DNA of 64,000 nt from Fortiea contorta PCC 7126 (GTDB lineage: Bacteria > Cyanobacteriota > Cyanobacteriia > Cyanobacteriales > Nostocaceae): assembly GCF_000332295.1 (NCBI RefSeq), contig NZ_KB235930.1, forward strand, positions 2,809,395 through 2,873,394, in the 5' to 3' direction. A program made the position numbers and the translations under genes. Below are positions 19,192-28,851 of the stretch, in pieces; position 1 is the first letter of the stretch; each line of letters begins with the position of its first letter. The notes beneath the pieces were generated by a model, which saw only the letters and a list, made by a program, of their open reading frames with translations, did no database searches and had not been told where the DNA came from.

Positions 19192-20145
19192 CTATAAAAG
19201 CGATAATTCTCCCACCACTTCCAAACGCTTGTATTTACCGAAGATCATAAATTTTTCTGACAAGCTTTCGGCGACGCTGGGACTAATCCAGCCCATTTGT
19301 TGGAGTAGGTGAATGGCAACAGCATATTTTGCCCGCTTTGCTCCATCCATGACTTTAATTGCTAATCCCATACCTTCACCGAGTCTGGCGATGCACTGGA
19401 CGCCTTCAGCACCAGCTTTACTGAGTAGTTCTCCAGGACACAGGCGCATGAGTTCCGTATCAAATTCGCCGTCTCCTGCTACCAGCGCCGGGTGATGAGT
19501 CATGGCTCGGACAATGCGCTCCATATCTAGATTATTGCTAGCAGCTAGCAAAGCGTACAAGGAGGCCATTTGACCGAGTTGCATCAGATATGTGGGCGCA
19601 CCGCAGTCATCATGAGCACTAATAAATTCTGCTGCAGGCATTCGCAGTAATTCTGCTACTTTGCCTAAAATTAACTGTTGGACTGGATGTTTGCGTTCTA
19701 AGTAGTTAGTCAGGGGCCAGTGGCGTTGCTGACAAACAGCTAACATGCCTGCATGTTTACCAGAGCAATTGTATTCTAGAGGACTGCTCTTGCCTTCTGG
19801 GATGGGACATTGAAGCGTAGTTGGGTCAATATCGGCGCGCCACAGAATGTTAAATACTTGTCTTACCTGCTCTACGGTTCCCTTGTGGGAACTAGTAATA
19901 ATCGCTAAATCGCGATCGCTCAAATGATAGCGTTCCAATGTGCCTGTGGTAGTAATTGCCAGCGCCTGAAAAGGCTTGAGCGCTGAACGCACGAAGGACG
20001 CTGTTTCCGAATTACCTGCGACAGATAATACTCGCGCTCTTTCGTCACAGACAACAGCCTGGACTATGTGTCTGGATTCGATGAGACCTTCGCGCAGTAA
20101 CCTGACTTCTAGTGCTGCGGCTTGAGTTCGTTTTCCCATTGTCAT
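19192..20145 (-). CDS. Asparaginase (Rhizobium etli AnsA-like, asparaginase_II family)
   Basis: Predicted to hydrolyse L-asparagine to aspartate and ammonia. The 317-residue sequence matches the class related to R. etli asparaginase and not the E. coli AnsA/B fold: RHIVQAVVCDE, VRSALKPFQALA (Ser-x-x-Lys, the catalytic Ser/Lys pair of the family), YNCSGKHAGMLAVC (Cys and Lys zinc/active-site loop), SAHDDCGAPTYL and MTHHPALVAGDGEFDTELM. There is no signal peptide, so it is cytosolic. It is monocistronic, next to the initiator tRNA. It could feed on asparagine or help recycle nitrogen in filaments, which is speculative. Confidence 0.92.
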   Translation of the reverse strand: MTMGKRTQAAALEVRLLREGLIESRHIVQAVVCDERARVLSVAGNSETASFVRSALKPFQALAITTTGTLERYHLSDRDLAIITSSHKGTVEQVRQVFNILWRADIDPTTLQCPIPEGKSSPLEYNCSGKHAGMLAVCQQRHWPLTNYLERKHPVQQLILGKVAELLRMPAAEFISAHDDCGAPTYLMQLGQMASLYALLAASNNLDMERIVRAMTHHPALVAGDGEFDTELMRLCPGELLSKAGAEGVQCIARLGEGMGLAIKVMDGAKRAKYAVAIHLLQQMGWISPSVAESLSEKFMIFGKYKRLEVVGELSLL

Positions 20146-20231
20146 GGGTAAATATTTATCACTTTTTATTATTAGTTGTCATTAGTCATGAGTTTTTTGT
20201 CATGGATTGTGACTAATAACTAATGACTAAT

Positions 20232-20732
20232 TTAAATCAAATGCCAAACTATAGTACCAGCAAGATACATTCCCGCCAAGCCAGCAAAGGTAAATTGCAA
20301 GCGTCGAAGGATCGGTTTAATTTCGTAGGAGACAATGAGGCGATCGCGGTTGAGTAATTCTGGGGGTTTGATCCAGGTTTGTCCGTCGTACCAGCCGGAT
20401 TCTTCATAAAATACAGTCGCACTGAATAGGCGGTCGCTGATATAAAACCAGCCTAAATACAACCGTACTAAGACCAGTATCACCCCCACACTCGCACCTG
20501 CGGCGCTGCAGAGGAGAAAATGGGCGATATACTTATGGGGCGGAAAACTGGCTGCGGCCACTGGCCCAGCCACAATCCACGAAAAACCCCAAATCCACAG
20601 CATTTTTGTGATGTAGCTGCGCCAATTTAAAGTGCAGTCCCGGAATAACCAAGCTATTTTTAATTCTTCATATTCGTTGAGCGGTTGCTGCTCAGACGGC
20701 ACGGGACAATTAGAGACTGAAGATTTGATCAT
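20232..20732 (-). CDS. CGLD27 family (DUF1230) membrane protein
   Basis: A 166-residue protein with the family N-terminus [17 protein letters not shown], two central membrane helices ([16 protein letters not shown] and [19 protein letters not shown]), the conserved [20 protein letters not shown], and a final helix. The family is shared by cyanobacteria and plant plastids (named for a conserved green-lineage gene in Chlamydomonas) and has been connected with chloroplast iron/photosynthesis physiology; the molecular role is unresolved. Its start overlaps the stop of rsfS by 4 bp (ATGA arrangement), so translation is coupled. Confidence 0.9.
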   Translation of the reverse strand: MIKSSVSNCPVPSEQQPLNEYEELKIAWLFRDCTLNWRSYITKMLWIWGFSWIVAGPVAAASFPPHKYIAHFLLCSAAGASVGVILVLVRLYLGWFYISDRLFSATVFYEESGWYDGQTWIKPPELLNRDRLIVSYEIKPILRRLQFTFAGLAGMYLAGTIVWHLI

Positions 20733-21190
20733 GTTGGTTTACTCCGGCCCTCATCAAATTTTGGCAGTTCCACCCGTTCTGCATGTGACCAAAACGCCTC
20801 TAAGTTATAAAACTCCCGTTCTCTGGGCATCATGATGTGAACTATCACTTCCCCATAATCTTGCAGTACCCAGCTACCTTCGGCTTTACCTGCTGTCCGC
20901 AACGGGCGTCTTTGCCATTCACTCTCTACTTTGGTTTCAATAGCTTCGGCGATCGCCCTGACCTGTACTCGAGAATAGCCAGTCATCAGCACGAAATAAT
21001 CAGCTAGGTAAGATACGTCTGTCACCTTCAACAGCAAAATATCTCCTGCTTTGCGGTCTGATGCAGCTTCGGCGATGGTTACAGCTAGTTCCTCACTCAC
21101 CTGTTCGCTCTCGGCTTGTGGACTTGTAACCGCGCTCTTGGTGACAGAGACAGATTGTAATGGGAGATTTCCTTGGAAATAATCAGACAT
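20729..21190 (-). CDS. rsfS: Ribosomal silencing factor RsfS
   Basis: Binds protein uL14 on the 50S subunit and blocks subunit joining under starvation. The core [46 protein letters not shown], which extends over roughly residues 43-85, is characteristic, followed by [19 protein letters not shown] and [20 protein letters not shown]. At 153 residues it has a short variable N-terminal extension of about 35 residues. It overlaps the CGLD27 gene by 4 bp, and this pairing of rsfS and CGLD27 is a recurring one in cyanobacteria as far as I recall. Confidence 0.96.
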   Translation of the reverse strand: MSDYFQGNLPLQSVSVTKSAVTSPQAESEQVSEELAVTIAEAASDRKAGDILLLKVTDVSYLADYFVLMTGYSRVQVRAIAEAIETKVESEWQRRPLRTAGKAEGSWVLQDYGEVIVHIMMPREREFYNLEAFWSHAERVELPKFDEGRSKPT

Positions 21191-21920
21191 TAAACCTCAG
21201 GTGCTTTATCCTTTTTGTGACAATTTTTTACAATTACTACAAACCAAAAATTAAACTACAATTGGTGAATCGGTTTTTTTGCATATTAACAAAAAACCGA
21301 TATTTATGTGGCTTGCTGATATCTGGTGATGAAAGCAGAATTTGTGCAGCATTATTGAGGTAGTTTGACGTCGTACTGGTTATGGAGTGGGCAGAATGTC
21401 AGACACATTTGCCTGATATTCTCCTCAATATTTTAAACCGATTTTGGAGCCTTCCAACTGGTAATTGGCGGATGTCAGCCTATTTTCACGGCAACGCCAC
21501 GATTTTCAGATATTTTGTCCCGTCAAAGTTCATGTTGAAGCCAAGACGTTGCTGAGAAATTTCTACGTGGCGGCATCACTATCACAACCTGCTGCCAATA
21601 GCTTACCGTGCAGCTAAGTTACCCGTAGCCCGTCTAAAGAGTGAATAGCGATCGCTCAATATACCTCTGTAAGTAGAGTTTTTGATTTTCGGTTGTAGCC
21701 AGAGTAGCGATAGCAAAATTATATATTTTTTTATTAAAACAAAAAAGAACCACAGATAGACAATGTGAGCGCCATGAGTTTTTCTCCATGGTATACACAA
21801 GTTTCATCTGTGATTCAATTAAAAAAATTTACCTATGCAATAGACTTGATCACCAAATTCAGAACTAAAAATTTATCTTCTAATCTTTAACCCCTAGCCT
21901 ATGATGTTAACATCTGTTTA
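21191..21920. other. 730-bp stretch without a recognised gene
   Basis: Several short frames exist but none looks like protein. The part around 21360-21640 is less AT-rich than typical intergenic DNA here and could hide a decayed gene or RNA. An AACCACAGAT repeat lies at 21748-21757 with a complementary ATCTGTG at 21806-21812. Confidence 0.5.
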
Positions 21921-23192
21921 TTAAACTTCTTGTTCCGAGATAATTCCCGATTCCATAGTTGAAAAATCAGCCGCCAAGGAATAAAACAACATTTCGTAAT
22001 TATTCACAGCTTGCTCGAAAGCATATTGCTCAACAGCAAATCGGCGACTTTTATAGCCAAAATTTTTGACTTTTTGAGGATCTTGGTACAATTCTGAAAC
22101 TGCATTTGCTAAAGCTTGAGGATCTTCTGGAGGAACTACAAATCCACCCCCGCTCTGCTTAATAGCTCTTGCTGCTGTGCCATTTTCCGGTACAGAAGCT
22201 ACTATTGCTCTACCACTAGCAAGAAGCACTTGAATTTTTGATGGCATATTAAAAGATACAACATTTTTCTTTTGCACCACTAAACCAACATCTGCAGCTG
22301 CTAACATCTGCGGTAAGTGTTCGCGGGGTTGAAATGGTAATAACAAAACGTTATCTGCACCGTAATCTAAACACTCTTGTTGTAATCGTTGCAAACCTTT
22401 AGCTTCACCAACAATTACAAAAACTACCTCTGGGATGTGGCGCAACATAGCAGCTGCTTTGATGACGGTTTCTAGGCCTTGAGTTAAGGCAATATTACCG
22501 GAATATAAGACTACAAATTTATCTTTGAGGTTATGTGTGGCTCGAAAAGAATTATTTTCTTGGGGTAATGAACGAATAAAATTGACATCAACCCAGTTAG
22601 GAATTTGGACAATTTTGTCGGACGCCACGCCTTTTTTTTGTAAGTTGTCTACAAATCCATCGGCAATAACGCTAATTTTAGTGGCGGAGCAATAAGCAAA
22701 TTTTTCTAATGCTGTAAATATTTTAATTAGCCATTTATTTTTCAGTAATCCTACGTGAATAGCAGCTTCTGGTAAAATATCCTGAAGATTTAGTATTACC
22801 GGACAATCACGCAACCATCCCAACAGAGCCGCCGGTACACATACAGGTAGTGATGGTGATGTTGAGAGAATCACATCTGGACGCCAACCCATGAGAGCGG
22901 GGATAAAACTTGTTACCACGAAACTAGCATCTAGCAATATCCGATCTAATAAGTTGGGTTGTGGGCGAATCCAAACAAAACTACGTTGAATTTGTACGCC
23001 ATTTTTATATTCGTTGAGATACAATTTACCCCGATAGCCTGGGTAAATTTGACGCTCAGGATAGTTAGGCATAGCGGTAACTACTCGCACTTGATGTCCT
23101 CGCTTGACTAGTCCCTCCGCTAATTCAGTCATCAACGGGGCTATACCAATTGGCTCTGGATAGTAGTTGTAGGAGTAAATTAAAATCCGCAT
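21921..23192 (-). CDS. WcaI-type glycosyltransferase (GT4)
   Basis: A 423-residue GT-B enzyme beginning MRILIYSYNYYPEPIGIAPL, the pattern of colanic-acid-like WcaI transferases, then AEGLVKRGHQVRVVTAMPNYP. A hydrophobic stretch (VILSTSPSLPVCVPAALLGWL) may contact the membrane. The donor domain has IPNWVDVNFIRSLP, VVLYSGNIALTQGLETVI and VPPEDPQALANAVSELY. The glycine-rich loop AADVGLVVQKKN replaces the classic E-x7-E region. It probably builds an extracellular polysaccharide repeat; specificity is unknown. It is isolated, with a 404-bp upstream region. Confidence 0.9.
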   Translation of the reverse strand: MRILIYSYNYYPEPIGIAPLMTELAEGLVKRGHQVRVVTAMPNYPERQIYPGYRGKLYLNEYKNGVQIQRSFVWIRPQPNLLDRILLDASFVVTSFIPALMGWRPDVILSTSPSLPVCVPAALLGWLRDCPVILNLQDILPEAAIHVGLLKNKWLIKIFTALEKFAYCSATKISVIADGFVDNLQKKGVASDKIVQIPNWVDVNFIRSLPQENNSFRATHNLKDKFVVLYSGNIALTQGLETVIKAAAMLRHIPEVVFVIVGEAKGLQRLQQECLDYGADNVLLLPFQPREHLPQMLAAADVGLVVQKKNVVSFNMPSKIQVLLASGRAIVASVPENGTAARAIKQSGGGFVVPPEDPQALANAVSELYQDPQKVKNFGYKSRRFAVEQYAFEQAVNNYEMLFYSLAADFSTMESGIISEQEV

Positions 23193-23526
23193 AATAAACT
23201 ACTCAGAAGTTACTAGTTTCTTAGTTGATTAAAAATTTTTTTGAGGAGATTGATAAATTTCTCTTAGAGAAGATTCGTCATTCTCAAGTGTCTAAAGTTA
23301 ATTTTCTCTTTGGACTTCCTTAATGTCAGGGGCTTTAATTGAAGATTGGTTAAATTTTTTAAAATGTACTTAAGTAGTGAGCAAGTGCTATTTTACTAAT
23401 TGCAGAGCTTGCAGATTTATTAGCTATGCAATAGTGCTTAAGTAAAAACCCTAGGAAGTGGAATCTATTCAGTTTTAGTTTTGAATTGGTGTAATTGTAA
23501 AAAATTTGGCAATTTATAGATCAAAC
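23193..23526. other. AT-rich intergenic region upstream of the glycosyltransferase
   Basis: No open frame of note. The sequence CTTAAGTA occurs twice (near 23367 and 23440). The region probably carries the minus-strand promoter for the glycosyltransferase. Confidence 0.45.
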
Positions 23527-23557
23527 ATCCCTCTTCAATCTTCAAGATGAAAGGGAT
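23527..23557 (-). terminator. Hairpin downstream of bgtA
   Basis: ATCCCT (23527-23532) pairs with AGGGAT (23552-23557), with an inner TCA/TGA pair. It lies 40 bp past the bgtA stop codon. Only a weak T-run follows, so factor-independent termination is uncertain. Confidence 0.45.
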
Positions 23558-23596
23558 ATCTGTAGCGAATATTTTTGAGAAAGAAGAGCAATTTTT

Positions 23597-24337
23597 TTAG
23601 AGAATCTGCGATAAGAATTTGCGGGTTCTTTCTTCTCTGGGATTTGTGAAAAAAGTTTCTGGGGAGGCTGACTCGACTAGAGAACCGCTATCCATGAGAA
23701 TCACTCTGTCGGCGACTTCACGAGCAAATCCGACTTCATGGGTAACTACTACCATTGTCATTCCATCACGGGCGAGACTCCGCATCACATCTAATACTTC
23801 CCGCACCATTTCTGGATCTAAAGCCGAGGTGGGTTCGTCAAAGAGCATAATTTTTGGTTGCATGGCTAATGCGCGAGCGATGGCTACTCGTTGTTGCTGT
23901 CCACCAGATAACTGTCCTGGATATTTATGTGCTTGTTCTAAAATTCCTACTCTTTCTAATAATTGAATTCCTAATTCTTCCGCTTTTGCTTTTGGCGATT
24001 TCCGTACCCAAACTGGTGCGAGGGTGATATTTTGTAAGACGGTGAGATGGGGAAATAAATTAAATTGTTGAAATACCATGCCGACTTCACGGCGAATTTT
24101 TTCAACATTTCTCAAGTCGTTAGTGAGGGTGATACCATCAATAATAATTCTGCCTTTTTGATATGCTTCTAAAGCATTGAATGTACGGATAAATGTTGAT
24201 TTACCTGAACCAGAAGGGCCCATTAAAACTAGTACTTCTCCACGATTTACTGTTAAACTAACCCCGCGCAAGGCATGATATTTTCCGTACCACTTTTGCA
24301 CTTCTTCAGCAATAATTATCGAGTTTTGTTCCGTCAT
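23597..24337 (-). CDS. bgtA: Amino-acid ABC transporter ATP-binding protein
   Basis: A 246-residue polar-amino-acid-type ATPase: Walker [11 protein letters not shown]-loop [12 protein letters not shown], signature [15 protein letters not shown], Walker [14 protein letters not shown] ([11 protein letters not shown]) and switch His in [10 protein letters not shown]. The context downstream of natFGH-like genes on the same strand matches the Nostoc PCC 7120 order natF-natG-natH-bgtA, in which BgtA energises both the acidic/neutral (N-II) and basic amino-acid systems. Here a Uma2 gene on the opposite strand and a regulator remnant separate it from natH, so it probably needs its own promoter. The symbol is inferred by synteny. 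Confidence 0.88.
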   Translation of the reverse strand: MTEQNSIIIAEEVQKWYGKYHALRGVSLTVNRGEVLVLMGPSGSGKSTFIRTFNALEAYQKGRIIIDGITLTNDLRNVEKIRREVGMVFQQFNLFPHLTVLQNITLAPVWVRKSPKAKAEELGIQLLERVGILEQAHKYPGQLSGGQQQRVAIARALAMQPKIMLFDEPTSALDPEMVREVLDVMRSLARDGMTMVVVTHEVGFAREVADRVILMDSGSLVESASPETFFTNPREERTRKFLSQIL

Positions 24338-24402
24338 CTTTGATTTTTACTTCTAAATGTTATTTTCAACAATACCTAGCAAATTAAAGCACTGCCAAAA
24401 TT

Positions 24403-24570
24403 TTAACAAACCTGCTGTGATTTTTTTCCTAACTGACATTGCTTTTGTGTCATACAAAACTTGCGCTTAAATGCTTGTGTAAAATGCCCTAAATGAGAAT
24501 AGCCCATAGCATGAGCCACTGCTGATACTTGTATATCTCTGTGGCGTAGTAATATCTGTGCTTGCACCTG
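24403..24570 (-). pseudogene. Remnant of an AraC-family regulator (C-terminal HTH only)
   Basis: The minus-strand frame ending at the TAA at 24403-24405 reads AQILLRHRDIQVSAVAHAMG, then YSHLGHFTQAFKRKF and TQKQCQLGKK. This is the second helix-turn-helix and tail of AraC proteins, closest in style to the PchR-like siderophore regulators numerous in Nostoc. The frame is closed by a stop about 12 bases upstream of the similarity, and no N-terminal domain exists before the Uma2 gene at 24620. It is therefore a truncated relic. It lies exactly between bgtA and the Uma2 insertion. Confidence 0.85.
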
Positions 24571-24619
24571 CAAAACGAGTTAGAATGAGTTCTCATATGG
24601 CAACAGACCGGAGACTCAA

Positions 24620-25219
24620 ATGACCTCAGCAGCAACAATCGCCATACCCACAAAAGAGTCGCCTCTATTGTTTGAGGGAATGACCTGGAGAGAATTTAAA
24701 GCCGTTGAGCAGTTGCTAGACCGTCCAGGACATCGGCTGTCTTATCTAGATGGTGTTTTGGAGATCAGAAAAATGCCAGGAGAAGCGCACGAAACTGTTA
24801 AGAAGAGAATTGCTGCATTGTTGGAACTTTATCTACTCACCGCAGGATTTGATTTTACACCCACAGGCTCAATGACCTTGGAAAGCGAATCTGGTGCTGT
24901 GAAGCGAGAAGCGGATGAATCTTATAAACTGGCTCCTGGTCGAGTACGCCCTGATTTGGCGATTGAGGTGGTGTTTACCAGCGGCGGAATCAACAAATTA
25001 GAGGCGTACAAGCGGCTGTTGATTCCAGAATTGTGGTTCTGGGAAGATGGTGTACTGGAAGTTTATCACTTGCGGAAACAGGGTAACGCGCTTGACTATG
25101 AAAAGGTTTCTTGCAGTGAAGAGGTTAAAGGGATTGACCTGGATTTGTTGTTACGCTGCATTGATATTGTGAATCATGTTGAGGCTATCAAAACTTTTCA
25201 GCAAGCGCTTCAACCATAG
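24620..25219 (+). CDS. Uma2 family (DUF820) putative endonuclease
   Basis: A 199-residue protein of the PD-(D/E)xK-fold family greatly expanded in cyanobacteria. MTWREFKAVEQLL and RLSYLDGVLEI form the N-terminal part. The candidate active site is RPDLAIEVVFTSGGINKLEAYKRL, with Asp, Glu and Lys arranged as in PD-ExK nucleases, followed by VPELWFWEDGVLEVY-like residues (IPELWFWEDGVLEVY). It lies antisense between natH and bgtA, an insertion relative to the expected operon. No nuclease activity is established to my knowledge for most members. Confidence 0.92.
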   Translation: MTSAATIAIPTKESPLLFEGMTWREFKAVEQLLDRPGHRLSYLDGVLEIRKMPGEAHETVKKRIAALLELYLLTAGFDFTPTGSMTLESESGAVKREADESYKLAPGRVRPDLAIEVVFTSGGINKLEAYKRLLIPELWFWEDGVLEVYHLRKQGNALDYEKVSCSEEVKGIDLDLLLRCIDIVNHVEAIKTFQQALQP

Positions 25220-25246
25220 CTGATAATTTTAGTGAATTATATTAGT

Positions 25247-26398
25247 TTACTGGCTTAACTGTTTTTCTAATCTGCGAGATGCTAAAGACATAGAGTAACA
25301 AAATACCCAATAAATCAATCCAATAAATAGATATACTTCTGCATAACGACCAATAAATTGAGGCTGTGCCAAGATAGAGCGAGCAATTCCAGTGAGTTCT
25401 ATTAATCCTACTAAAGATAGGAGCGAGGTATCTTTAAATAAGCCGATAAACTGACCTACAATCGCCGGGAGCACTGCGCGCAATGCTTGAGGTAGGACAA
25501 TTAATATCACTACTAAAGGTGTATTCAATCCCAATGCTTGGGCGGCTTCAATTTGTCCGCGTGGGATTGCTTGGAGTCCACCGCGCACATTTTCTGCCAT
25601 ATAAGCAGCACTGAATAATATTAAACCGGCGATCGCTCTGATTACTCGATCTAAACGTACATCTGCTGAGAGCACCAAAGGTAACATTACTTGTGCTAAA
25701 AACAAAATTCCAATTAGTGGAACTCCTCTAATAATTTCAATGTAGAGAATAGAAAACCAGCGGACGACAGGTAAATTACTAGTGCGTCCCAAAGCTAATA
25801 AAACCCCAATTGGAAAGGAAAGGATAATACTTACTGCTGCCATTAATAAAGTAAGTAGCAAACCGTTCCACAAGTTTGTTGATACTGTTTGTAATCCAAA
25901 CCCGCCACCAATTAACCACAATATCACGGGAGAAGATAATAACCATATTAAAGAAATCCAAGGAATTATTATCTGCTTAAATCTCTTACCAATTTCCCAA
26001 CCTATAAATAGTAAAGCAACAATTAATAGTAACCAAATTCGAGAGATTAAATCTACTGGTAAAATTACTAAAATGATGCCAATAATTACACTTATGAAAG
26101 TAATTTGACGTTGAGAAAACTGTTGTTTACTAGAGAATATTCCCAAGGTTATAGCACTTAAAGTCACAGCGATCGCTAACACAATCCAAACTCGCCAGTA
26201 CAGAGTTTGCGGGAATCTTCCTACTAAAAATAAAGCTAAATTAATTTTAATTACTTCCCATTGAGCCGAGAATATCGCCCAAGTTAAAATTCTTCTTGTG
26301 ATCCAAAACAGCAACCCTAAACAGACAACAGTTAATAAGCTGTTGTACCAAGTATTAAATAGATTTTTTCGTAACCAAACTAGGTTGTTATTTAGCAT
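25247..26398 (-). CDS. natH: Amino-acid ABC transporter permease
   Basis: A 383-residue polar-amino-acid permease. The N-terminal third holds several extra hydrophobic segments and the C-terminal part carries the permease core (LWNGLLLTLLMAAVSIILSFPIGVLLAL; YIEIIRGVPLIGILFL) with the EAA loop GQIEAAQALGLNTPLVVIL that contacts the ATPase. Order and orientation after natF and natG, and the extended N-terminus, match NatH/BztC-type subunits. 38 bp separate it from natG, so the three are cotranscribed. The downstream bgtA is displaced by an insertion. Confidence 0.9.
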   Translation of the reverse strand: MLNNNLVWLRKNLFNTWYNSLLTVVCLGLLFWITRRILTWAIFSAQWEVIKINLALFLVGRFPQTLYWRVWIVLAIAVTLSAITLGIFSSKQQFSQRQITFISVIIGIILVILPVDLISRIWLLLIVALLFIGWEIGKRFKQIIIPWISLIWLLSSPVILWLIGGGFGLQTVSTNLWNGLLLTLLMAAVSIILSFPIGVLLALGRTSNLPVVRWFSILYIEIIRGVPLIGILFLAQVMLPLVLSADVRLDRVIRAIAGLILFSAAYMAENVRGGLQAIPRGQIEAAQALGLNTPLVVILIVLPQALRAVLPAIVGQFIGLFKDTSLLSLVGLIELTGIARSILAQPQFIGRYAEVYLFIGLIYWVFCYSMSLASRRLEKQLSQ

Positions 26399-26436
26399 TT
26401 GTCATCAAAAAAAGGAAACAGGAAATAGGCTATTGT

Positions 26437-27357
26437 TTATCTCTCCTGGATTTGGACAGCACGATTGCACAAATTCATGACTACAGAAATAGTTAAACTT
26501 AAAATAAGATAGGTGAGCATGATGAGCAGCATGACTTCTACAGCTTTCCCGGTTTGGTTAAATGTGGTAGAAGCGACAAAATAAACGTCTGGATAGCCGA
26601 TGGCGATCGCTAAACTGGAATTTTTGGTCAAATTTAAATACTGGCTGGTTAAAGGTGGAATAATTACCCGCAAGGCTTGGGGTAAAATTACCAGGCGCAT
26701 AACTAACCCTGGTTTTAATCCGAGCGATCTGGCTGCTTCCCATTGTCCTTTTGGTACTGATTGAATTCCCCCCCGGACGATTTCTGCAATAAATGCACCT
26801 GTGTAAAAAGTTAAGCCTAATAATAAAGCGGAAAATTCAGACGACAAGGTAAACCAAGGAAGTTCTACACCATTTTTACTCAAGTAAACTAGTCCCCATA
26901 AAGAAATTTTATTTTCTGCTGTGGGGAAGCTGAGAAAAACAGCAAAATACCAAAACAGCAATTGCAAAAGTAAGGGTGTGTTCCGAAAAATTTCTACATA
27001 AACTAGTGTGAAATTCCGCACTAGCCAATTGTCAGATAACCGGGCTATACCAGCAGTTACACCGACAATTGTTGTCAGGAAAATTCCTACAACTGCTATC
27101 CGCAATGAGTTAACTAATCCTACCCATAAAGCGCGACTATAAGTATCAGTTGGTTTGTAGTTAATGGGGGTTTCGCCAATATCAAAGGACGCTTGTTGTT
27201 GCAGAAAATCGAAGCCGAATTGAATACCTAGTTGCTGTAGATTGCGGCTAAGATTACCCCACAATATTGTTACTATAACGACTGTTAAAAATATGGCGAT
27301 AAATTGTCCTGTAATTCGCAAAAAGCGATGATCACGCCATAAAGGTGAATTTGGCAT
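26437..27357 (-). CDS. natG: Amino-acid ABC transporter permease
   Basis: A 306-residue permease. One N-terminal membrane helix (FIAIFLTVVIVTILWG) precedes a periplasmic loop (FDFLQQQASFDIGETPINY), typical of BztB/NatG subunits, then the core starting ALWVGLVNSLRIAVVGIFLT. The EAA loop is KGQWEAARSLGLKPGLVMRL. It forms a heterodimer with the next gene product in the inner membrane. It is preceded by natF on the same strand with a 111-bp gap containing an AGGGAAT-type repeat, and followed closely by natH. Confidence 0.9.
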   Translation of the reverse strand: MPNSPLWRDHRFLRITGQFIAIFLTVVIVTILWGNLSRNLQQLGIQFGFDFLQQQASFDIGETPINYKPTDTYSRALWVGLVNSLRIAVVGIFLTTIVGVTAGIARLSDNWLVRNFTLVYVEIFRNTPLLLQLLFWYFAVFLSFPTAENKISLWGLVYLSKNGVELPWFTLSSEFSALLLGLTFYTGAFIAEIVRGGIQSVPKGQWEAARSLGLKPGLVMRLVILPQALRVIIPPLTSQYLNLTKNSSLAIAIGYPDVYFVASTTFNQTGKAVEVMLLIMLTYLILSLTISVVMNLCNRAVQIQER

Positions 27358-27468
27358 TTGTTATCAAACAAGGGAACAGGGAACTCTTAACAGGGAATAG
27401 GGAATAGGGAATAGGTGATTTCTTCTTCATCCTCCCACATCTCCACACTCTCTCATCCCCTCATCTCT

Positions 27469-28557
27469 CTAGCGAAAGGGTGGAGAATAGAGCAATCCGC
27501 CTTTTGACCAGAGTTGATTTTGACCGCGAGCTAAATTAAGTGGTGTTTTTGATCCGAGATTGCGCTCATAAATCTCGCCGTAGTTACCGACATTCTTGAT
27601 AATTTTAGCGGCGAAGTCTTTTGTTAAACCCAATCCTTCGCCAAGATTACCTTCTGTACCTAAGAAGCGTTTAATATCTGGGTCGTTACTGTTAGTAAAT
27701 TGATCAACATTTTGAGAATTAATGCCTAATTCTTCAGCTTTAATTAAGGTATAAACTACCCATTTAATGGTATCTGCCCATTTAGAATCTCCCTTGGCGA
27801 CAGCTGGTGCTAATGGTTCTGAAGAAATAATTTCATCCAGAATCACGTTATCTTCTGGTTTGGGTAGTTGGGTACGGCGAGAAACCAAAGCTGAACGGTC
27901 GGCTGTAATACCGTCGCAACGTCCTTCAGCATAAGTAGCAAAAGTGACATTAACATCTTCAAAAACTACGGGTTTATAAGTAATATTCCGCTTCCGCATT
28001 TGGTCTGCTAAGTTTTGCTCGGTGGTAGTACCAGTTTGTACGCAGATGGCTTTACCTTTAAGGTCTGCGAGGGTCTTGATTCCGCTACTTTTGCGAACCA
28101 TGATGGCTTGACCATCGTAAAAGATGACGGGTGCGAAGTCTAGACCAACTGAAGTTGCGCGACTCAATGTCCAAGTGGTGTTACGACTGAGAATGTCTAC
28201 TTCCCCAGTTTGCAAAGCTGTAAACCGCTCTTTGGCGCTGAGGTTACGAAATTCTACTGCATCTGCTTGATCAAATAGAGCCACAGCTACTGCGCGGCAA
28301 ACATCTACATCGATACCAGTATATTTACCGTCAGTGCCCACAAAACTGAATCCTGGAACTTCACCGCTGACGCCGCAAACTAACTTACCACGGCTTTTGA
28401 TTGTATTCCAGAGATTGCGATTGACTGGGGCTACAGCGCTATTACCAGGAGTTCCGGCCGTATTCGCTGTGTTTCCTGACTCACCGCTACAAGCAGTTAT
28501 AGCAAAGATTAAGGGTGCGATCGCTATTAATAAAGCTGACTTACTTATCAGGATCAT
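27469..28557 (-). CDS. natF: Amino-acid ABC transporter substrate-binding lipoprotein
   Basis: A 362-residue binding protein. The hydrophobic N-terminus ends in a lipobox (FAITAC with Cys23), so it is a lipoprotein held at the periplasmic face. A Ser/Asn/Gly linker leads to SBP_bac_3 motifs: GKLVCGVSGEVPGFSF, GIDVDVCRAVAVALF, LSAKERFTALQTGEVDIL and LKGKAICVQTGTTTEQNL. These, and the AAPBP-like C-terminus (NVGNYGEIYERNLG), fit general/acidic amino-acid binding proteins such as NatF, AapJ and BztA. It starts the natFGH operon. Symbol by family and order. Confidence 0.92.
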   Translation of the reverse strand: MILISKSALLIAIAPLIFAITACSGESGNTANTAGTPGNSAVAPVNRNLWNTIKSRGKLVCGVSGEVPGFSFVGTDGKYTGIDVDVCRAVAVALFDQADAVEFRNLSAKERFTALQTGEVDILSRNTTWTLSRATSVGLDFAPVIFYDGQAIMVRKSSGIKTLADLKGKAICVQTGTTTEQNLADQMRKRNITYKPVVFEDVNVTFATYAEGRCDGITADRSALVSRRTQLPKPEDNVILDEIISSEPLAPAVAKGDSKWADTIKWVVYTLIKAEELGINSQNVDQFTNSNDPDIKRFLGTEGNLGEGLGLTKDFAAKIIKNVGNYGEIYERNLGSKTPLNLARGQNQLWSKGGLLYSPPFR

Positions 28558-28851
28558 CGTTAACTGGCAATCAATAATGTGTTGTTGACTACAATTATTC
28601 AGTGAAAATTAGTAGATGTTTGTAATATAAAACTTTTTTTGCTGAATATAGTAATCTGCTTTGATTTCTGAATTGATTCGCGTAGACAGGGAACAGGGAA
28701 CAGGAAAAAGGGAATAAAAGTGTACTGAGTTTTTTTCAAAAATCAAATATGATTCCTATATATATTCATTTGTTATCGCAAAATGGAAATTTTCAACTTT
28801 GATAACTATCCTATTTCATGGTCAAAAGGGGGAACTACATATTAATTTTGT
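28558..28851. other. Intergenic region between natF and the IS element
   Basis: It holds the likely natF promoter and a short tandem repeat (GGGAACA-type copies near 28687-28712). The T-rich stretch near 28628 could be part of a promoter. No open frame of note. Confidence 0.5.

Noticed and set aside
21603-21800. Minus-strand 65-residue ORF in the rsfS-glycosyltransferase gap
   Set aside because: Trp/Phe/Leu-rich translation of AT-rich DNA containing a hairpin repeat, with no recognisable family.
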